DNA from: Nocardia anocheti
GTDB lineage: Bacteria > Actinomycetota > Actinomycetes > Mycobacteriales > Mycobacteriaceae
Assembly: GCF_029675105.1 (NCBI RefSeq)
Contig: NZ_JAQQFV010000007.1
Span: 62,001 to 126,000 of the forward strand
Length of the DNA: 64,000 bases
Reading direction: 5' to 3'
Shown here: positions 7,781 through 16,752 of the stretch, piece by piece
How the letters are laid out: every line of letters starts with the position of its first letter
Numbering within the stretch: position 1 is the first letter of the stretch
Notes under the pieces: model-generated
Told to the model about the DNA's origin: nothing
Seen by the model: the letters and a program-made list of their open reading frames with translations, nothing else
Databases searched by the model: none
Program-made: the position numbers and the translations under genes

Positions 7781-8119
7781 ATGGACTTCCTGTTTCCGCT
7801 GCTGATCCTGGCCCTGCTCGTGCCGATGTTCTTCGGTATCCGCAAACAGAAGCGGGAGGCCGAGAAGGTCTCGAGCATGCAGGAGGGGCTGAAGGTCGGT
7901 GACCAGGTGATCACCACCTCGGGCCTGTACGGCACCGTCGTCGACCTCGACGATTCCACCGTCGACCTGGAGATCGCCGAGGACGTCGTCACCACCTGGC
8001 TGCGTCAGGCCATCCGTGAGGTGCGTGTCGAGGAGCAGGTCACCGACGAGACCCCGGTGACCGAGGCTCCCGTCGAGGAAGCCCCGGAGCAGACCGAGAC
8101 CCGGCTGACCAAGGACTGA
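7781..8119 (+). CDS. yajC: Preprotein translocase accessory subunit YajC
   Basis: A 112-residue protein with one N-terminal membrane helix (FLFPLLILALLVPMFFGI) followed by the conserved cytoplasmic part QEGLKVGDQVITTSGLYGTVVDL. YajC joins SecDF in the holotranslocon that assists SecYEG. The C-terminal 30 residues are an acidic Thr/Glu/Pro-rich tail, common in actinobacteria. ATG at 7781 begins MDFLFPL. The gene order yajC-secD-secF is conserved in mycobacteria. Confidence 0.93.
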   Translation: MDFLFPLLILALLVPMFFGIRKQKREAEKVSSMQEGLKVGDQVITTSGLYGTVVDLDDSTVDLEIAEDVVTTWLRQAIREVRVEEQVTDETPVTEAPVEEAPEQTETRLTKD

Positions 8120-8224
8120 CCCGTTCCACCCCCGCCGGGGTCGGCGTGCGATCGGTGCGCGCCCGGCCGGGCACCGCTGTGCCCATCGATCCATCCTCGA
8201 CTTCCGCCTAGGAGATGACCTGCT

Positions 8225-9946
8225 GTGCCACCTTCCCAGGGATCGGCGCATCCGTTCCGGCTGCTCGGCGTCTACGCCGCGCTGCTGGCCGTGATCTACG
8301 CGCTGGTGTTCTTCACCGGTGACCATTCCCCCACGCCCAAGCTCGGCATCGACCTGCAGGGCGGCACCCGCGTCACCTTGACCGCGCGGACCCCCGACGG
8401 CAACAAGCCGAGTCAGGACAGCCTGAAGAAGGCGCAGGAGATCATCGAGAACCGCGTCAACGGTCTCGGTGTCACCAACTCCGAAGTGATCATCGACGGC
8501 GACACCCTCGTCATCACGGTGCCCGGCGAGGACAGCCAGCAGGCCCGTGCGCTGGCGACCACCGCCAAGCTCTACATCCGGCCGGTGCTGGCCGCCACCC
8601 AGCCGCAGGTGGGCGGCGCCGCGCCGCAGACCCCGGTCCCGGGTGACACCCCGCAGACCCCGACCACCGAGACGCCCGGTCAGACGCCCGCCGAGACCCC
8701 GGCGCCCGCCGACCCGAACGCTCCGGCCGCCGGTGAGCCGACCACTCCGGCCCCGCAGTCGCGGGTGTTCCCGGCCCAGGCGCCCACCCCGACGCCCTCG
8801 CCCGCGCCCGCGCCCGGCACCAGTGCCGCCCAGCAGCAGGCCAAGGAGATCGCCGACGCCAAGGCGCTGCGCCAGAGCACCGATCAGGCCGTGCAGCAGG
8901 TCGCCGTGGCGAGCATGGACTGCACCAAGCCCGACGTGCTCGCCGGTAACGACGACCCGGCGCTGCCGCTGGTCACCTGCTCGCAGGACGGCACCGAGGT
9001 GTTCCTGCTCGGCCCCAGCCGCATCGACGGCCAGGAGATCGCCGACGCCACCTCCGGCCTGAACTCCCAGCAGGCCCGCCACGAGGTGAACCTGGAGTTC
9101 AAGTCCGCCGGTTCCGACGCGTGGGCCGATCTGACCGGCGAGTACGTCTACAAGCGGGTCGCCTTCGTGCTCGACTCGAAGGTGGTCAGCGCGCCGCAGG
9201 TGCAGCAGGGCCCGCAGCTGGGTGGCCGCACCTCGATCTCGGGCAGCTTCACCGCCGACAGCGCGGCCGAGCTGGCCAACACCCTCAAGTACGGCTCGCT
9301 GCCGCTGTCGTTCCAGACCTCCGAGGCCGAGACGGTCTCGGCGACGCTGGGTCTGTCCTCGCTCAAGGCCGGTCTGCTGGCCGGTGCGGTCGGCCTGATC
9401 GCGGTGCTGCTGTACTGCCTGCTGGTCTACCGGATGCTGGGCCTGCTGGCCGGGTTCTCGCTGATCGCGGCCGGTGTCGCGGTCTACGGCATCATCGTGC
9501 TGCTCGGGCGCTGGATCGGGTTCACCCTCGACCTGGCCGGTATCGCCGGTCTGATCATCGGTATCGGTCTGACCGCGGACTCGTTCGTGGTGTTCTTCGA
9601 ACGCATCAAGGACGAGATGCGCGAGGGCCGCAGCTTCCGCTCGGCCGTGCCGCGTGGCTGGGCGCGCGCCCAGCGCACCAACCTCTCCGGTAAGACCGTC
9701 AGCCTGATCGCCTCGGTTGTGCTGTATCTGCTCGCCGCCGGTCAGGTGAAGGGCTTCGCCTTCACCCTCGGTGTCACCACCGTCCTCGACGTGATCGTGC
9801 TCTACCTGGTCACCGCCCCGCTGATGATGCTCGCCGCGCGCTCGCCGTTCTGGGCCAAGCCGTCGGTGAACGGTCTGGGATCGGTACAGCAGATCGCCAG
9901 GGAGCGCGGCGCCGGGCAGTCCCGGCCGAAGGAGATGTCTCGATGA
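8225..9946 (+). CDS. secD: Protein translocase subunit SecD
   Basis: A 573-residue membrane protein that uses the proton gradient to pull exported proteins through SecYEG. The first TM is VYAALLAVIYALVFF. LGIDLQGGTRVTL is the D1-type signature. A large extracytoplasmic P1 domain contains an inserted Pro/Thr-rich stretch of about 80 residues (roughly 125-205). The five-TM C-terminal block includes GIIVLLGRWIGFTLDLAGIAG. A basic cytoplasmic tail ends the protein. The GTG start follows a short spacer after yajC. The stop overlaps the secF start by four bases (ATGA). Confidence 0.95.
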   Translation: MPPSQGSAHPFRLLGVYAALLAVIYALVFFTGDHSPTPKLGIDLQGGTRVTLTARTPDGNKPSQDSLKKAQEIIENRVNGLGVTNSEVIIDGDTLVITVPGEDSQQARALATTAKLYIRPVLAATQPQVGGAAPQTPVPGDTPQTPTTETPGQTPAETPAPADPNAPAAGEPTTPAPQSRVFPAQAPTPTPSPAPAPGTSAAQQQAKEIADAKALRQSTDQAVQQVAVASMDCTKPDVLAGNDDPALPLVTCSQDGTEVFLLGPSRIDGQEIADATSGLNSQQARHEVNLEFKSAGSDAWADLTGEYVYKRVAFVLDSKVVSAPQVQQGPQLGGRTSISGSFTADSAAELANTLKYGSLPLSFQTSEAETVSATLGLSSLKAGLLAGAVGLIAVLLYCLLVYRMLGLLAGFSLIAAGVAVYGIIVLLGRWIGFTLDLAGIAGLIIGIGLTADSFVVFFERIKDEMREGRSFRSAVPRGWARAQRTNLSGKTVSLIASVVLYLLAAGQVKGFAFTLGVTTVLDVIVLYLVTAPLMMLAARSPFWAKPSVNGLGSVQQIARERGAGQSRPKEMSR

Positions 9947-11112
9947 GCAACGACAAGCCCACCGACGAGTCGGTGTTCCTGGACGAGGCCGAACCCACCC
10001 AGGGCCCGAAGCACGGTTTCTTCGAGCGTCTCTACACCGGTACCGGTGGCTTCCCGATCGTCAGCAGGCGCAAGTTCTTCTACGGCGTCGCCGCGGCGCT
10101 GCTGCTGATCTCGCTGCTCAGCATCGGGATCCGCGGGTTCACCCTCGGTATCGACTTCGCCGGTGGTTCGCGCATCCAGGTGCCCGCCGCCGACGTGACC
10201 ACCCAGCAGGTGGAGGACACCTACGCCACCACCCTGGGCCACGGCCCGGTCTCGGTGCAGAAGGTCGGCTCCGGGGACTCGGCCACCATCCAGGTGCGCT
10301 CGGAGACCCTGGACAAGGACCAGAGCGCGCAGGTGCAGGAGTCGCTGCGTCAGCTGTTGAGCACGGAATCCGGGACCGAGGCCAGCATCGACGCGATCAG
10401 CATCGCCGAGATCAGCGAGACCTGGGGTGGCCAGATCACCCAGAAGGCGCTGATCGCCCTGGTGGTGTTCGTGCTGCTGACGATGATCTACATCGCCATC
10501 CGTTTCGAACGCGACATGTCGGTCGCGGCCATCGTGTCGCTGTTCTTCAACCTCATCGTCACCGCGGGCATCTACTCTCTGGTCGGCTTCGAGGTGACCC
10601 CGGCCGCGGTGATCGGTCTGCTCACCATCCTGGGCTATGTGCTCTACGACAACGTGGTCGTCTTCGACAAGGTCGAGGAGAACACCCGTGGCGTGCTGCA
10701 CCTGAACAAACGCACCTACGCCGAACAGGCCAACCTGGCCGCCAACCAGACCCTGATGCGCTCGATCAGCACCACCGTCATCGGCATCCTGCCGATCATC
10801 GGCATGCTGGTGATCGCGGTCTGGCTGCTCGGTGTCGGCACGCTCAAGGACCTCGCGCTGGTGCAGCTGGTCGGCATGATCGTCGGCGCCTACTCGTCGA
10901 TCTTCCTGGCCGTGCCGGTGCTGGTGTCGATCAAGGAACGCTGGGGCCCGGTGGCCGCGCACACCAAGAAGGTGCTCGCCAAGCGGGCGGCCGGGGACAC
11001 CCGGGTGCCGGTGAGCGCCGGTACCGGTGCGGCGCGCGCCCCGCGTTCGGGCAACACGGGCGCGCCCCGACCGGGTGCGCGACCCAGCGGAAAGCGGCAG
11101 AGAAGGCACTGA
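9943..11112 (+). CDS. secF: Protein translocase subunit SecF
   Basis: A 389-residue partner of SecD with six membrane segments. The motif GIDFAGGSRIQV follows TM1. The C-terminal TM block includes YVLYDNVVVFDKVEENTRG and SISTTVIGILPI, both SecF signatures. The N-terminal 30 residues are acidic and the C-terminal 45 are basic and Gly/Arg-rich. Translation is probably coupled to secD through the ATGA overlap. The next gene, a solute-binding lipoprotein, starts 22 bases later and is likely in the same operon. Confidence 0.95.
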   Translation: MSNDKPTDESVFLDEAEPTQGPKHGFFERLYTGTGGFPIVSRRKFFYGVAAALLLISLLSIGIRGFTLGIDFAGGSRIQVPAADVTTQQVEDTYATTLGHGPVSVQKVGSGDSATIQVRSETLDKDQSAQVQESLRQLLSTESGTEASIDAISIAEISETWGGQITQKALIALVVFVLLTMIYIAIRFERDMSVAAIVSLFFNLIVTAGIYSLVGFEVTPAAVIGLLTILGYVLYDNVVVFDKVEENTRGVLHLNKRTYAEQANLAANQTLMRSISTTVIGILPIIGMLVIAVWLLGVGTLKDLALVQLVGMIVGAYSSIFLAVPVLVSIKERWGPVAAHTKKVLAKRAAGDTRVPVSAGTGAARAPRSGNTGAPRPGARPSGKRQRRH

Positions 11113-11134
11113 CGGCGACGGCAGGGGTATCGGC

Positions 11135-12847
11135 ATGCGAGGCAGCACGATTCGACTGATCGCCGGGCTGGCCGCGGCGGTGGTGACCGCCGGGGTGGTG
11201 ACCGGTTGCTCGTCCAAGAACCAGGTGCCCTCCATCGGGTACGCGGTGGACGCGGCGGTCGCCAGCTACAACGGCGGCAGCACCCTCGGCGCCACCAGCG
11301 GCGCGCAGGCGGTGTTCGGGCGGGTGCTGACCGGGTTCTTCTTCACCGGACCCCACGGTCAGCAGATCGCCGACACCGACGCGGGCACCGCCAAGGAGGT
11401 GCCCGGTGACACCCAGACCGTGCAGTACCGGCTCAACCCGGACGGTGTGTACTCCGACGGGGTGAAGACCTCCTGCGACGATCTCGTGCTGGCCTGGTCG
11501 GCGCGCTCGGGCCGGTTCACCCGGCCCGGCGACCGCGGCCCGGTGCCGCTGTTCGACGCGGCGACCACGGTCGGCTACGAGGACATCGAGCGGGTCGACT
11601 GCCAGCCCGGCTCCAAGGACGCCACCGTGGTGTTCCGACCCGGCAAGCACTATCTGCCGTGGCGGACCCTGTTCACCGCGGCCGAGCTCATGCCCGCGCA
11701 CGTGGTGGCGCAGGCGGCCGGGGTACCGAACGTGGTGGACGCGCTACAGGCCGGTGACGGTGCCGTGGTCGGCCGGATCGCCGACTTCTGGAACACGGGC
11801 TGGACGATGAAGCCCGGCGCGCTCGAGCTGACGAAGTTCCCGTCCTCGGGGCCCTACCGGATCGAATCCTTCACCGCCGACGACGGATTGGTGCTGGTCG
11901 CCAACGAGAAGTGGTGGGGTTCGGCACCGGAGACCAGCCGGATCGTGGTGTGGCCGCGCGGCACCGACTACGCCGCCAAGGCGAAGGACAACGCGCTGGG
12001 CGTGGTCGATCTGGGGGCGGGCTCGGTCGACGGGCTCTCCCTCGGCGGCTTCGACGAGCAGACGATCCCCGGTCGCGGCGCCGAGCAGCTCGTGCTGGCC
12101 AGCGGTGGTGTGTTCGGCCGGGTGGAGGTGCGCCGGGCCTTCGCCCAGTGCGTGCCGCGCCAGGCGCTGTTCGACACCCTCGGCAAGGCGGGCGAGGTGC
12201 CCGAGCGTGGTCTGGGCGCGGGTCCGCTGAACACCCGTGTCGTGCAGCAGGATTCGCTGTACTACCCGGCCGTGGCCGGTACCGCCGACCGGTACCGCGG
12301 CGCCGACATCCCGGCCGCCACCGCCACCCTGGCCTCGGCGGGCGCCGCGCAGCCGACCGTGCGGATCGGCTACCTGGCACCGGACGCGCGCCGAGCGAAG
12401 ACGGTGGCGATGATCGCCGAATCGTGCCGTGGCGCCGGGATCAGCGTGGTCGACGCGGGTGCCCCGGATTTCACCCCGAGCAAGCTCGCCGAGGGCACGG
12501 TCGACGCGGTGCTCGGCAGCACCGGCGCGGTGCCGGGCCCGGCGGGGTCGAGCGCGAACGTCGCCGCCTTCGCCGCGTTGCGGGCCGGTAGCGGGCTCGA
12601 TGTCGGGGGTTTCGCCAACGGTCGCTACGATGCGATCACCGATCAGCTTGCGGGCGAGACCAACTCGGCCGTGACGCTGGATCTGCTCACCGAGGCCGAG
12701 AACCTGCTGTGGGCGCAGTTGCCCAGCATCCCGCTGTTCGCGACCCCGCGCACCATCGCCTTCGGCCACGGCATGCAGAACGGGATCGCCGGGCCGACGC
12801 AGGCCGGTACCGGGTGGAATATGGATCGCTGGGTGTTGCAGCGGTGA
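11135..12847 (+). CDS. ABC-type peptide/solute-binding lipoprotein
   Basis: A 570-residue exported lipoprotein of the SBP_bac_5 (oligopeptide/dipeptide-binding) family. The signal peptide ends in VVTGC, a lipobox at about residue 24. The body has the family pattern of VYSDGVKTSCDDLVLAWS near the start, then SSGPYRIESF and the C-terminal LLWAQLPSIPLFATP. It corresponds in position to Rv2585c, between secF and apt in Mycobacterium tuberculosis. No permease or ATPase gene is adjacent, so its transporter must be elsewhere. ATG at 11135 is preceded by AGGGG. Confidence 0.88.
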   Translation: MRGSTIRLIAGLAAAVVTAGVVTGCSSKNQVPSIGYAVDAAVASYNGGSTLGATSGAQAVFGRVLTGFFFTGPHGQQIADTDAGTAKEVPGDTQTVQYRLNPDGVYSDGVKTSCDDLVLAWSARSGRFTRPGDRGPVPLFDAATTVGYEDIERVDCQPGSKDATVVFRPGKHYLPWRTLFTAAELMPAHVVAQAAGVPNVVDALQAGDGAVVGRIADFWNTGWTMKPGALELTKFPSSGPYRIESFTADDGLVLVANEKWWGSAPETSRIVVWPRGTDYAAKAKDNALGVVDLGAGSVDGLSLGGFDEQTIPGRGAEQLVLASGGVFGRVEVRRAFAQCVPRQALFDTLGKAGEVPERGLGAGPLNTRVVQQDSLYYPAVAGTADRYRGADIPAATATLASAGAAQPTVRIGYLAPDARRAKTVAMIAESCRGAGISVVDAGAPDFTPSKLAEGTVDAVLGSTGAVPGPAGSSANVAAFAALRAGSGLDVGGFANGRYDAITDQLAGETNSAVTLDLLTEAENLLWAQLPSIPLFATPRTIAFGHGMQNGIAGPTQAGTGWNMDRWVLQR

Positions 12848-12870
12848 GTGGATGTGACGGAGAGGTGCCG

Positions 12871-13443
12871 ATGAGCAAGCACGCGGTGGTCGAATCGGAC
12901 GACCAGGTGGTCGCCCGGAGCGAGAAGGCCGCCGACGCGGTGGCCCGACTGACCCGCTGGCACGACGACTTCCCCACGCCCGGAGTGCGTTTCGCCGATC
13001 TGACGCCGGTCTTCGCCGACGCCGAGGGTTTCCGCGCGGTCATCGACTGCTTCGCCGCCGTCGCCCCCGAGGCCGACCTCATCGCCGGTGTCGACGCGCG
13101 CGGCTTCCTGCTCGGCGCGGGCGTGGCCGCGACCATGGGCACCGGGGTGCTGGCGATCCGCAAGGGCGGCAAGCTGCCGCCACCGGTGGTCTCGCGCGAG
13201 TACCAGCTCGAATACGGTTCCGCCGCACTGGAAATCCCCGCCGACGGTGTCGACCTGGCGGGCAAGCGGATCCTGCTGCTCGACGACGTGCTGGCCACCG
13301 GCGGCACCCTGGCCGCCGCGGCCGCGCTGTTCCACGAGGTGGGCGCCGAGGTGGTCGCGGCCGCCGTGGTGATGGAACTGGAGTTCCTGAAGGGGCGCGA
13401 GCACCAGGGCGACTACCCGGTGACCTCGATCGTCAAGCTGTAG
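12871..13443 (+). CDS. apt: Adenine phosphoribosyltransferase
   Basis: Converts adenine and PRPP to AMP in purine salvage. The 190-residue protein has the type I phosphoribosyltransferase PRPP loop ILLLDDVLATGGT near residue 132, and the family segments FPTPGVRFADLTPVF and LIAGVDARGFLLGAGVA. ATG at 12871 starts MSKHAVVESDD, an N-terminal extension of modest length compared with E. coli Apt. It follows the solute-binding gene by 23 bases. In mycobacteria relA is next; here about 10.8 kb of other genes intervene. Confidence 0.94.
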   Translation: MSKHAVVESDDQVVARSEKAADAVARLTRWHDDFPTPGVRFADLTPVFADAEGFRAVIDCFAAVAPEADLIAGVDARGFLLGAGVAATMGTGVLAIRKGGKLPPPVVSREYQLEYGSAALEIPADGVDLAGKRILLLDDVLATGGTLAAAAALFHEVGAEVVAAAVVMELEFLKGREHQGDYPVTSIVKL

Positions 13444-14038
13444 CGGCTCGCCACATCGGCCACAGCGGCGGGCCGCCCGGCACCCGGAACTCGCCGGTCA
13501 CGGTGAAGCCGAAGCGTTCGTAGTACCCGATGTTGTCGGGGTTGCTGGATTCCAGATAGGCGGCCGCGCCCTCGGCGTCGACCCGGTCGAGCCGGGAGCG
13601 CAGCAGCGCCTGTCCGTATCCGGCGCCGCGCGCCGCGGGCGTGGTGCCGATCATCGACAGGTACCAGTGCGGTTCGCGGGGATGATGCTCGGCGAGCAGG
13701 TCACCGAGTTGTTTGCCGAGCATCGTGCGTCGGCCGAACGCGCGGAGGATGCCGGGGAGCGTCCGCAGATCGGTGGCCGGGGTGCCGTGCCAGTGGCCCG
13801 GTGGGCCCCACAGGGTCGCGCCCGTGCCCGCGGATTCGGGGTCGGTGGCCAGTTCACAGGCGCCGAACGGGGTGAAGACGTGGCGGGCCATGGCGGTGAA
13901 GAAATGTGGGAGACCGGCCGCCCTGCGCTCGGGATCGGGCAGGATCCACGACATCACCGGGTCGTCCTGGAAGGCCGCCGCCAAGGTGGTGCCCAGCTCT
14001 CGCGCATCGGCGCGTCCGGCCTGGCGCACAGTGATCAT
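13433..14038 (-). CDS. GNAT-family acetyltransferase
   Basis: A 201-residue N-acetyltransferase fold. ITVRQAGRADARELGTTLAAAFQDDPVMSWILPD is the usual N-terminal pattern of this subgroup. The acetyl-CoA loop appears as IGTTPAARGAGYGQALL near residue 134, and YLESSNPDNIGYYERFGF completes the fold. Related proteins occur as self-resistance or metabolic acetyltransferases; the acceptor is unknown. It is convergent with apt, overlapping its end by 11 bases. ATG at 14038 was chosen. Confidence 0.85.
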   Translation of the reverse strand: MITVRQAGRADARELGTTLAAAFQDDPVMSWILPDPERRAAGLPHFFTAMARHVFTPFGACELATDPESAGTGATLWGPPGHWHGTPATDLRTLPGILRAFGRRTMLGKQLGDLLAEHHPREPHWYLSMIGTTPAARGAGYGQALLRSRLDRVDAEGAAAYLESSNPDNIGYYERFGFTVTGEFRVPGGPPLWPMWRAATA

Positions 14039-14271
14039 TCGTCCCGCTCCTGTCGTCGTCGCTGCCCGGTCAACGTGGCCGCGGGCACCCGGAGTTCCCG
14101 TGTGGTCGCGCACGTCGTCCGGAAAAGGGGGTGGCGTGCGCGCGTGCCGCGTGCTATCAATGACTGGTCCTGTTCCCGGCGATCGGAGCCGCGTTGATTT
14201 CTTGAGGTTGCGCTTACGGGCGGTCCGCATTCCGCGCACCGCGTTTTCCGCCGCACCTCGAGGGGATCCGC
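14039..14271 (+). promoter_or_regulatory. Leader region of the ABC-F gene
   Basis: This 233-base gap must hold the promoters of both the GNAT gene and the ABC-F gene. ABC-F resistance genes are often controlled by leader peptides or attenuators. One plus frame reads FLRLRLRAVRIPRTAF at about 14200-14246, but that frame has no stop before it enters the ABC-F gene, so a conventional leader peptide is not shown. No convincing hairpin or -35/-10 pair was identified by eye. Confidence 0.25.
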
Positions 14272-15849
14272 ATGGGCACTCTTTCTTTTTCCGATCTCAC
14301 TTTCCACTGGCCGGACGGCACTGTCGTGTTCGACGGGCTCGACGCCACCCTCGGCCCGGGCCAGATCGGTCTCGTCGGCGCCAACGGTGCCGGGAAATCC
14401 ACGTTGCTGCGGCTGATCAGTGGGGAACTGACCCCGCTGCGCGGTTCGATCACCGTGCCCGGCGACCTCGGGTATCTGCGCCAGGACCTGGGCATGCGGA
14501 CCGGGCACCGGGTCGACGCCGTGCTCGGCATCGCCGAGGTGCGGGCCGCGCTGCACCGCATCGAGGGCGGCGAGGGCACCCCCGAGGACTTCGACACCGT
14601 CGGCACCGGCTGGCAGATCGAGGACGAGGCCGTCGCGCTGCTCGGCAGACTCGGGCTCGACTACGTCGCAGGGTCGGTCGCCGATCTGGACCGCACCGTC
14701 GAGACCCTGTCCGGCGGGGAGACCGTGCTGCTCGGGCTGGTCGCCGAACTGCTGCGCGAACCGGATGTGCTGCTGCTCGACGAACCGACCAACAATCTCG
14801 ACACCGCCGCGCGCGGCAGGCTCTACGAGGTGATCCGTCAGTTCGGCGGCACGGTGATCGTGGTCAGCCACGACCGCGAGCTGCTCGACCGGATGGACGG
14901 CATCGGCGAACTGCGGTCCGGTGAGATCCGGTCCTTCGGCGGCAATTTCAGCGAGTACGAGCGGATCGTCGAGCAGGAACAGGAGGTCGCCAGGGCCGCG
15001 GTGCGCGACGCGCGCAGCGATGTGCGCAAGCAGGCGCGGGAGCTGGTCGAGGCGCGCACCAAGCTGGATCGCCGTGCCCGGTTCGCGCAGAAACAGCAGG
15101 ACAACAAGCGGGTGCCGAAGATCGTGGCGGGCCTGCGCAAGAACGCCGCCGAGGTGTCGGCGGGCAAACTGCGCACCTCGCACATCGAGAAACTGGACTC
15201 CGCGCGCGAAACTCTTGACCAGGCCGAGGAATTGGTGCGCGCCGACCGCGAGATCCGGGTCCAGCTGCCTGGTACCCGGTTGTATCCGGGCCAGGAGGTG
15301 ATCGAGCTGGACCAGGTCGAGCTGGCCAACGGTCCGGTCGTCGACCTGCGGGTCAGCGGACCGGAGCGGATCGCGCTGACCGGGCGCAATGGCGCGGGCA
15401 AGACCACGCTGCTGCGCCGGATCGTCGAGGAGGGGCCGAAGGTGGCGTGGCGGTTGCTGCCACAGCGGCTGGACGTATTCGACGAGGACCGCACGGTCTT
15501 CGACAATGTCGCCGCGGCTGCGCCGCACGCGAGTGCCGAGCAGATCCGGGCCCAGCTGGCGCGGTTCCTGTTCCGTGGCACCGATGCCGACCGGCTCGCG
15601 TCGGCCCTGTCCGGCGGGGAGCGCTTGCGGGCCGCGCTGGCGACCTTGCTGCTGGCCGAGCCTGCGCCGAAGCTGCTCATGCTCGACGAGCCCACCAACA
15701 ATCTCGACCTGCCCAGCCTGGCCCACCTGACCCAGGCGCTGGCGAGCTTCGAGGGCGCGCTGATCGTGGTCAGCCACGACGCGCGATTCCTCGACGACAT
15801 CGGGGTGACCCGCACCCTCGAACTCACCCCGGACGGACTTGTCGAATAG
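14272..15849 (+). CDS. ABC-F family ATPase
   Basis: A 525-residue protein of two ABC ATPase domains with no membrane part. Domain 1 has Walker A GANGAGKST (about residue 37), signature LSGGE and LLLDEPTNNLD. A charged, helical linker (about 225-320, with QKQQDNKRVPKIVAGLR) precedes domain 2, which has Walker A GRNGAGKTT (about 373), LSGGE and LMLDEPTNNLD. ABC-F proteins bind the ribosomal E site; some confer resistance to macrolides, lincosamides or similar drugs, others tune translation. The size matches producer and resistance types such as OleB-like proteins, but the function cannot be settled from sequence. ATG at 14272 was used. Confidence 0.9.
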   Translation: MGTLSFSDLTFHWPDGTVVFDGLDATLGPGQIGLVGANGAGKSTLLRLISGELTPLRGSITVPGDLGYLRQDLGMRTGHRVDAVLGIAEVRAALHRIEGGEGTPEDFDTVGTGWQIEDEAVALLGRLGLDYVAGSVADLDRTVETLSGGETVLLGLVAELLREPDVLLLDEPTNNLDTAARGRLYEVIRQFGGTVIVVSHDRELLDRMDGIGELRSGEIRSFGGNFSEYERIVEQEQEVARAAVRDARSDVRKQARELVEARTKLDRRARFAQKQQDNKRVPKIVAGLRKNAAEVSAGKLRTSHIEKLDSARETLDQAEELVRADREIRVQLPGTRLYPGQEVIELDQVELANGPVVDLRVSGPERIALTGRNGAGKTTLLRRIVEEGPKVAWRLLPQRLDVFDEDRTVFDNVAAAAPHASAEQIRAQLARFLFRGTDADRLASALSGGERLRAALATLLLAEPAPKLLMLDEPTNNLDLPSLAHLTQALASFEGALIVVSHDARFLDDIGVTRTLELTPDGLVE

Positions 15850-16054
15850 CCCTGCTGCTGAAGAACAATGGCTACGCCGAGGACCCGAAAATCGTCTTCG
15901 GCGCGATCGGCGGATCGCTGCCCCACGGGCAGGGGCGAGGGCGGGCGACGGCCCGTCGTTCGGGAGCCACGTGAGCGAAGTGCCTGCGGGGAGGGAAGAA
16001 TCGAGCGGGGCCGCCGACCGCGCGGTTCCGGCCGCCGACCCGAGAAGGAGCGAC

Positions 16055-16684
16055 GTGGAGCAATCCGTGGTGTCGATCGACGTGGTGACGCTGCGCTGCT
16101 GGGAGGCCGACAGCACAGTGCGTATCGGGGTCGCTTCCCGCGAATTCGAGCCGTTCACCGGCCAGCTCGCGCTGCCCGGTGTACTGCTCGGCCGCGGTGA
16201 ACGCCTCGCCGAGGCTGCCCGCCGGGCCGTGCACACCAAACTGGGGGTGCCCGAAGCGGCGATCGGGGCGGTCGGCCAGCTCGTCACCTTCGACGAACCG
16301 CACCGCGACCCGCGCGGCCCCACCCTGGCGATCGCCATGTGGGCCGTCGTCGCCGAACACGAAGGCCCGGCCGAGTGGGTCGGCTTCGACGAGGTGCCGC
16401 CACTGGCCTTCGACCACAACCGCATCGTCGAGACCAGCCGCGGGTTGCTCGCGGGCATGCTGTGGAAGGACCAGCGCCTCACCCGCGCCCTCACCGGCAC
16501 GGAGTTCCCGGCCACCCGCGCGGTCGAACTGTCCACCGCGCTGCACGGCACGCGCCCCGATCCAGCCAACCTCAACCGCACCCTCGCGGCCATTCCCGGC
16601 CTCGAACGCACGGGGGAGCGGCGGCGGGTGAAGGCGACCGGGCGGCCCGCCGTCGTCTGGGCGTTCGGCAGTGATGATGCCTGA
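16055..16684 (+). CDS. NrtR-like regulator with degenerate Nudix domain
   Basis: About 209 residues. The N-terminal half has the Nudix fold (FTGQLALPGVLLGRGERLAEAARRAV), but the expected REUxEExG is RRAVHTKLG, so the metal-binding glutamates are missing. The C-terminal part (TRPDPANLNRTLAAIPGLERTGE, then GRPAVVWAF) matches the winged helix of NrtR-type repressors. In these the Nudix fold senses ADP-ribose or a related nucleotide, commonly controlling NAD metabolism. GTG at 16055 was chosen because AAGGAG lies four bases upstream; an upstream GTG at 15971 is possible. Nearby target genes are not evident. The regulatory role is inferred. Confidence 0.72.
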   Translation: MEQSVVSIDVVTLRCWEADSTVRIGVASREFEPFTGQLALPGVLLGRGERLAEAARRAVHTKLGVPEAAIGAVGQLVTFDEPHRDPRGPTLAIAMWAVVAEHEGPAEWVGFDEVPPLAFDHNRIVETSRGLLAGMLWKDQRLTRALTGTEFPATRAVELSTALHGTRPDPANLNRTLAAIPGLERTGERRRVKATGRPAVVWAFGSDDA

Positions 16685-16752
16685 GTCGGTCGTAGATTGG
16701 CCGAACGAAGGCGTTCGATCACTCCCGATCGAACGGGGCGGGTAGCGTGGGT

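Noticed and set aside
14131..14163. Ten-codon leader peptide starting GTG at about 14131
   Set aside because: It has a stop and a purine-rich stretch before it, but no conserved feature, hairpin or stalling motif supports it.
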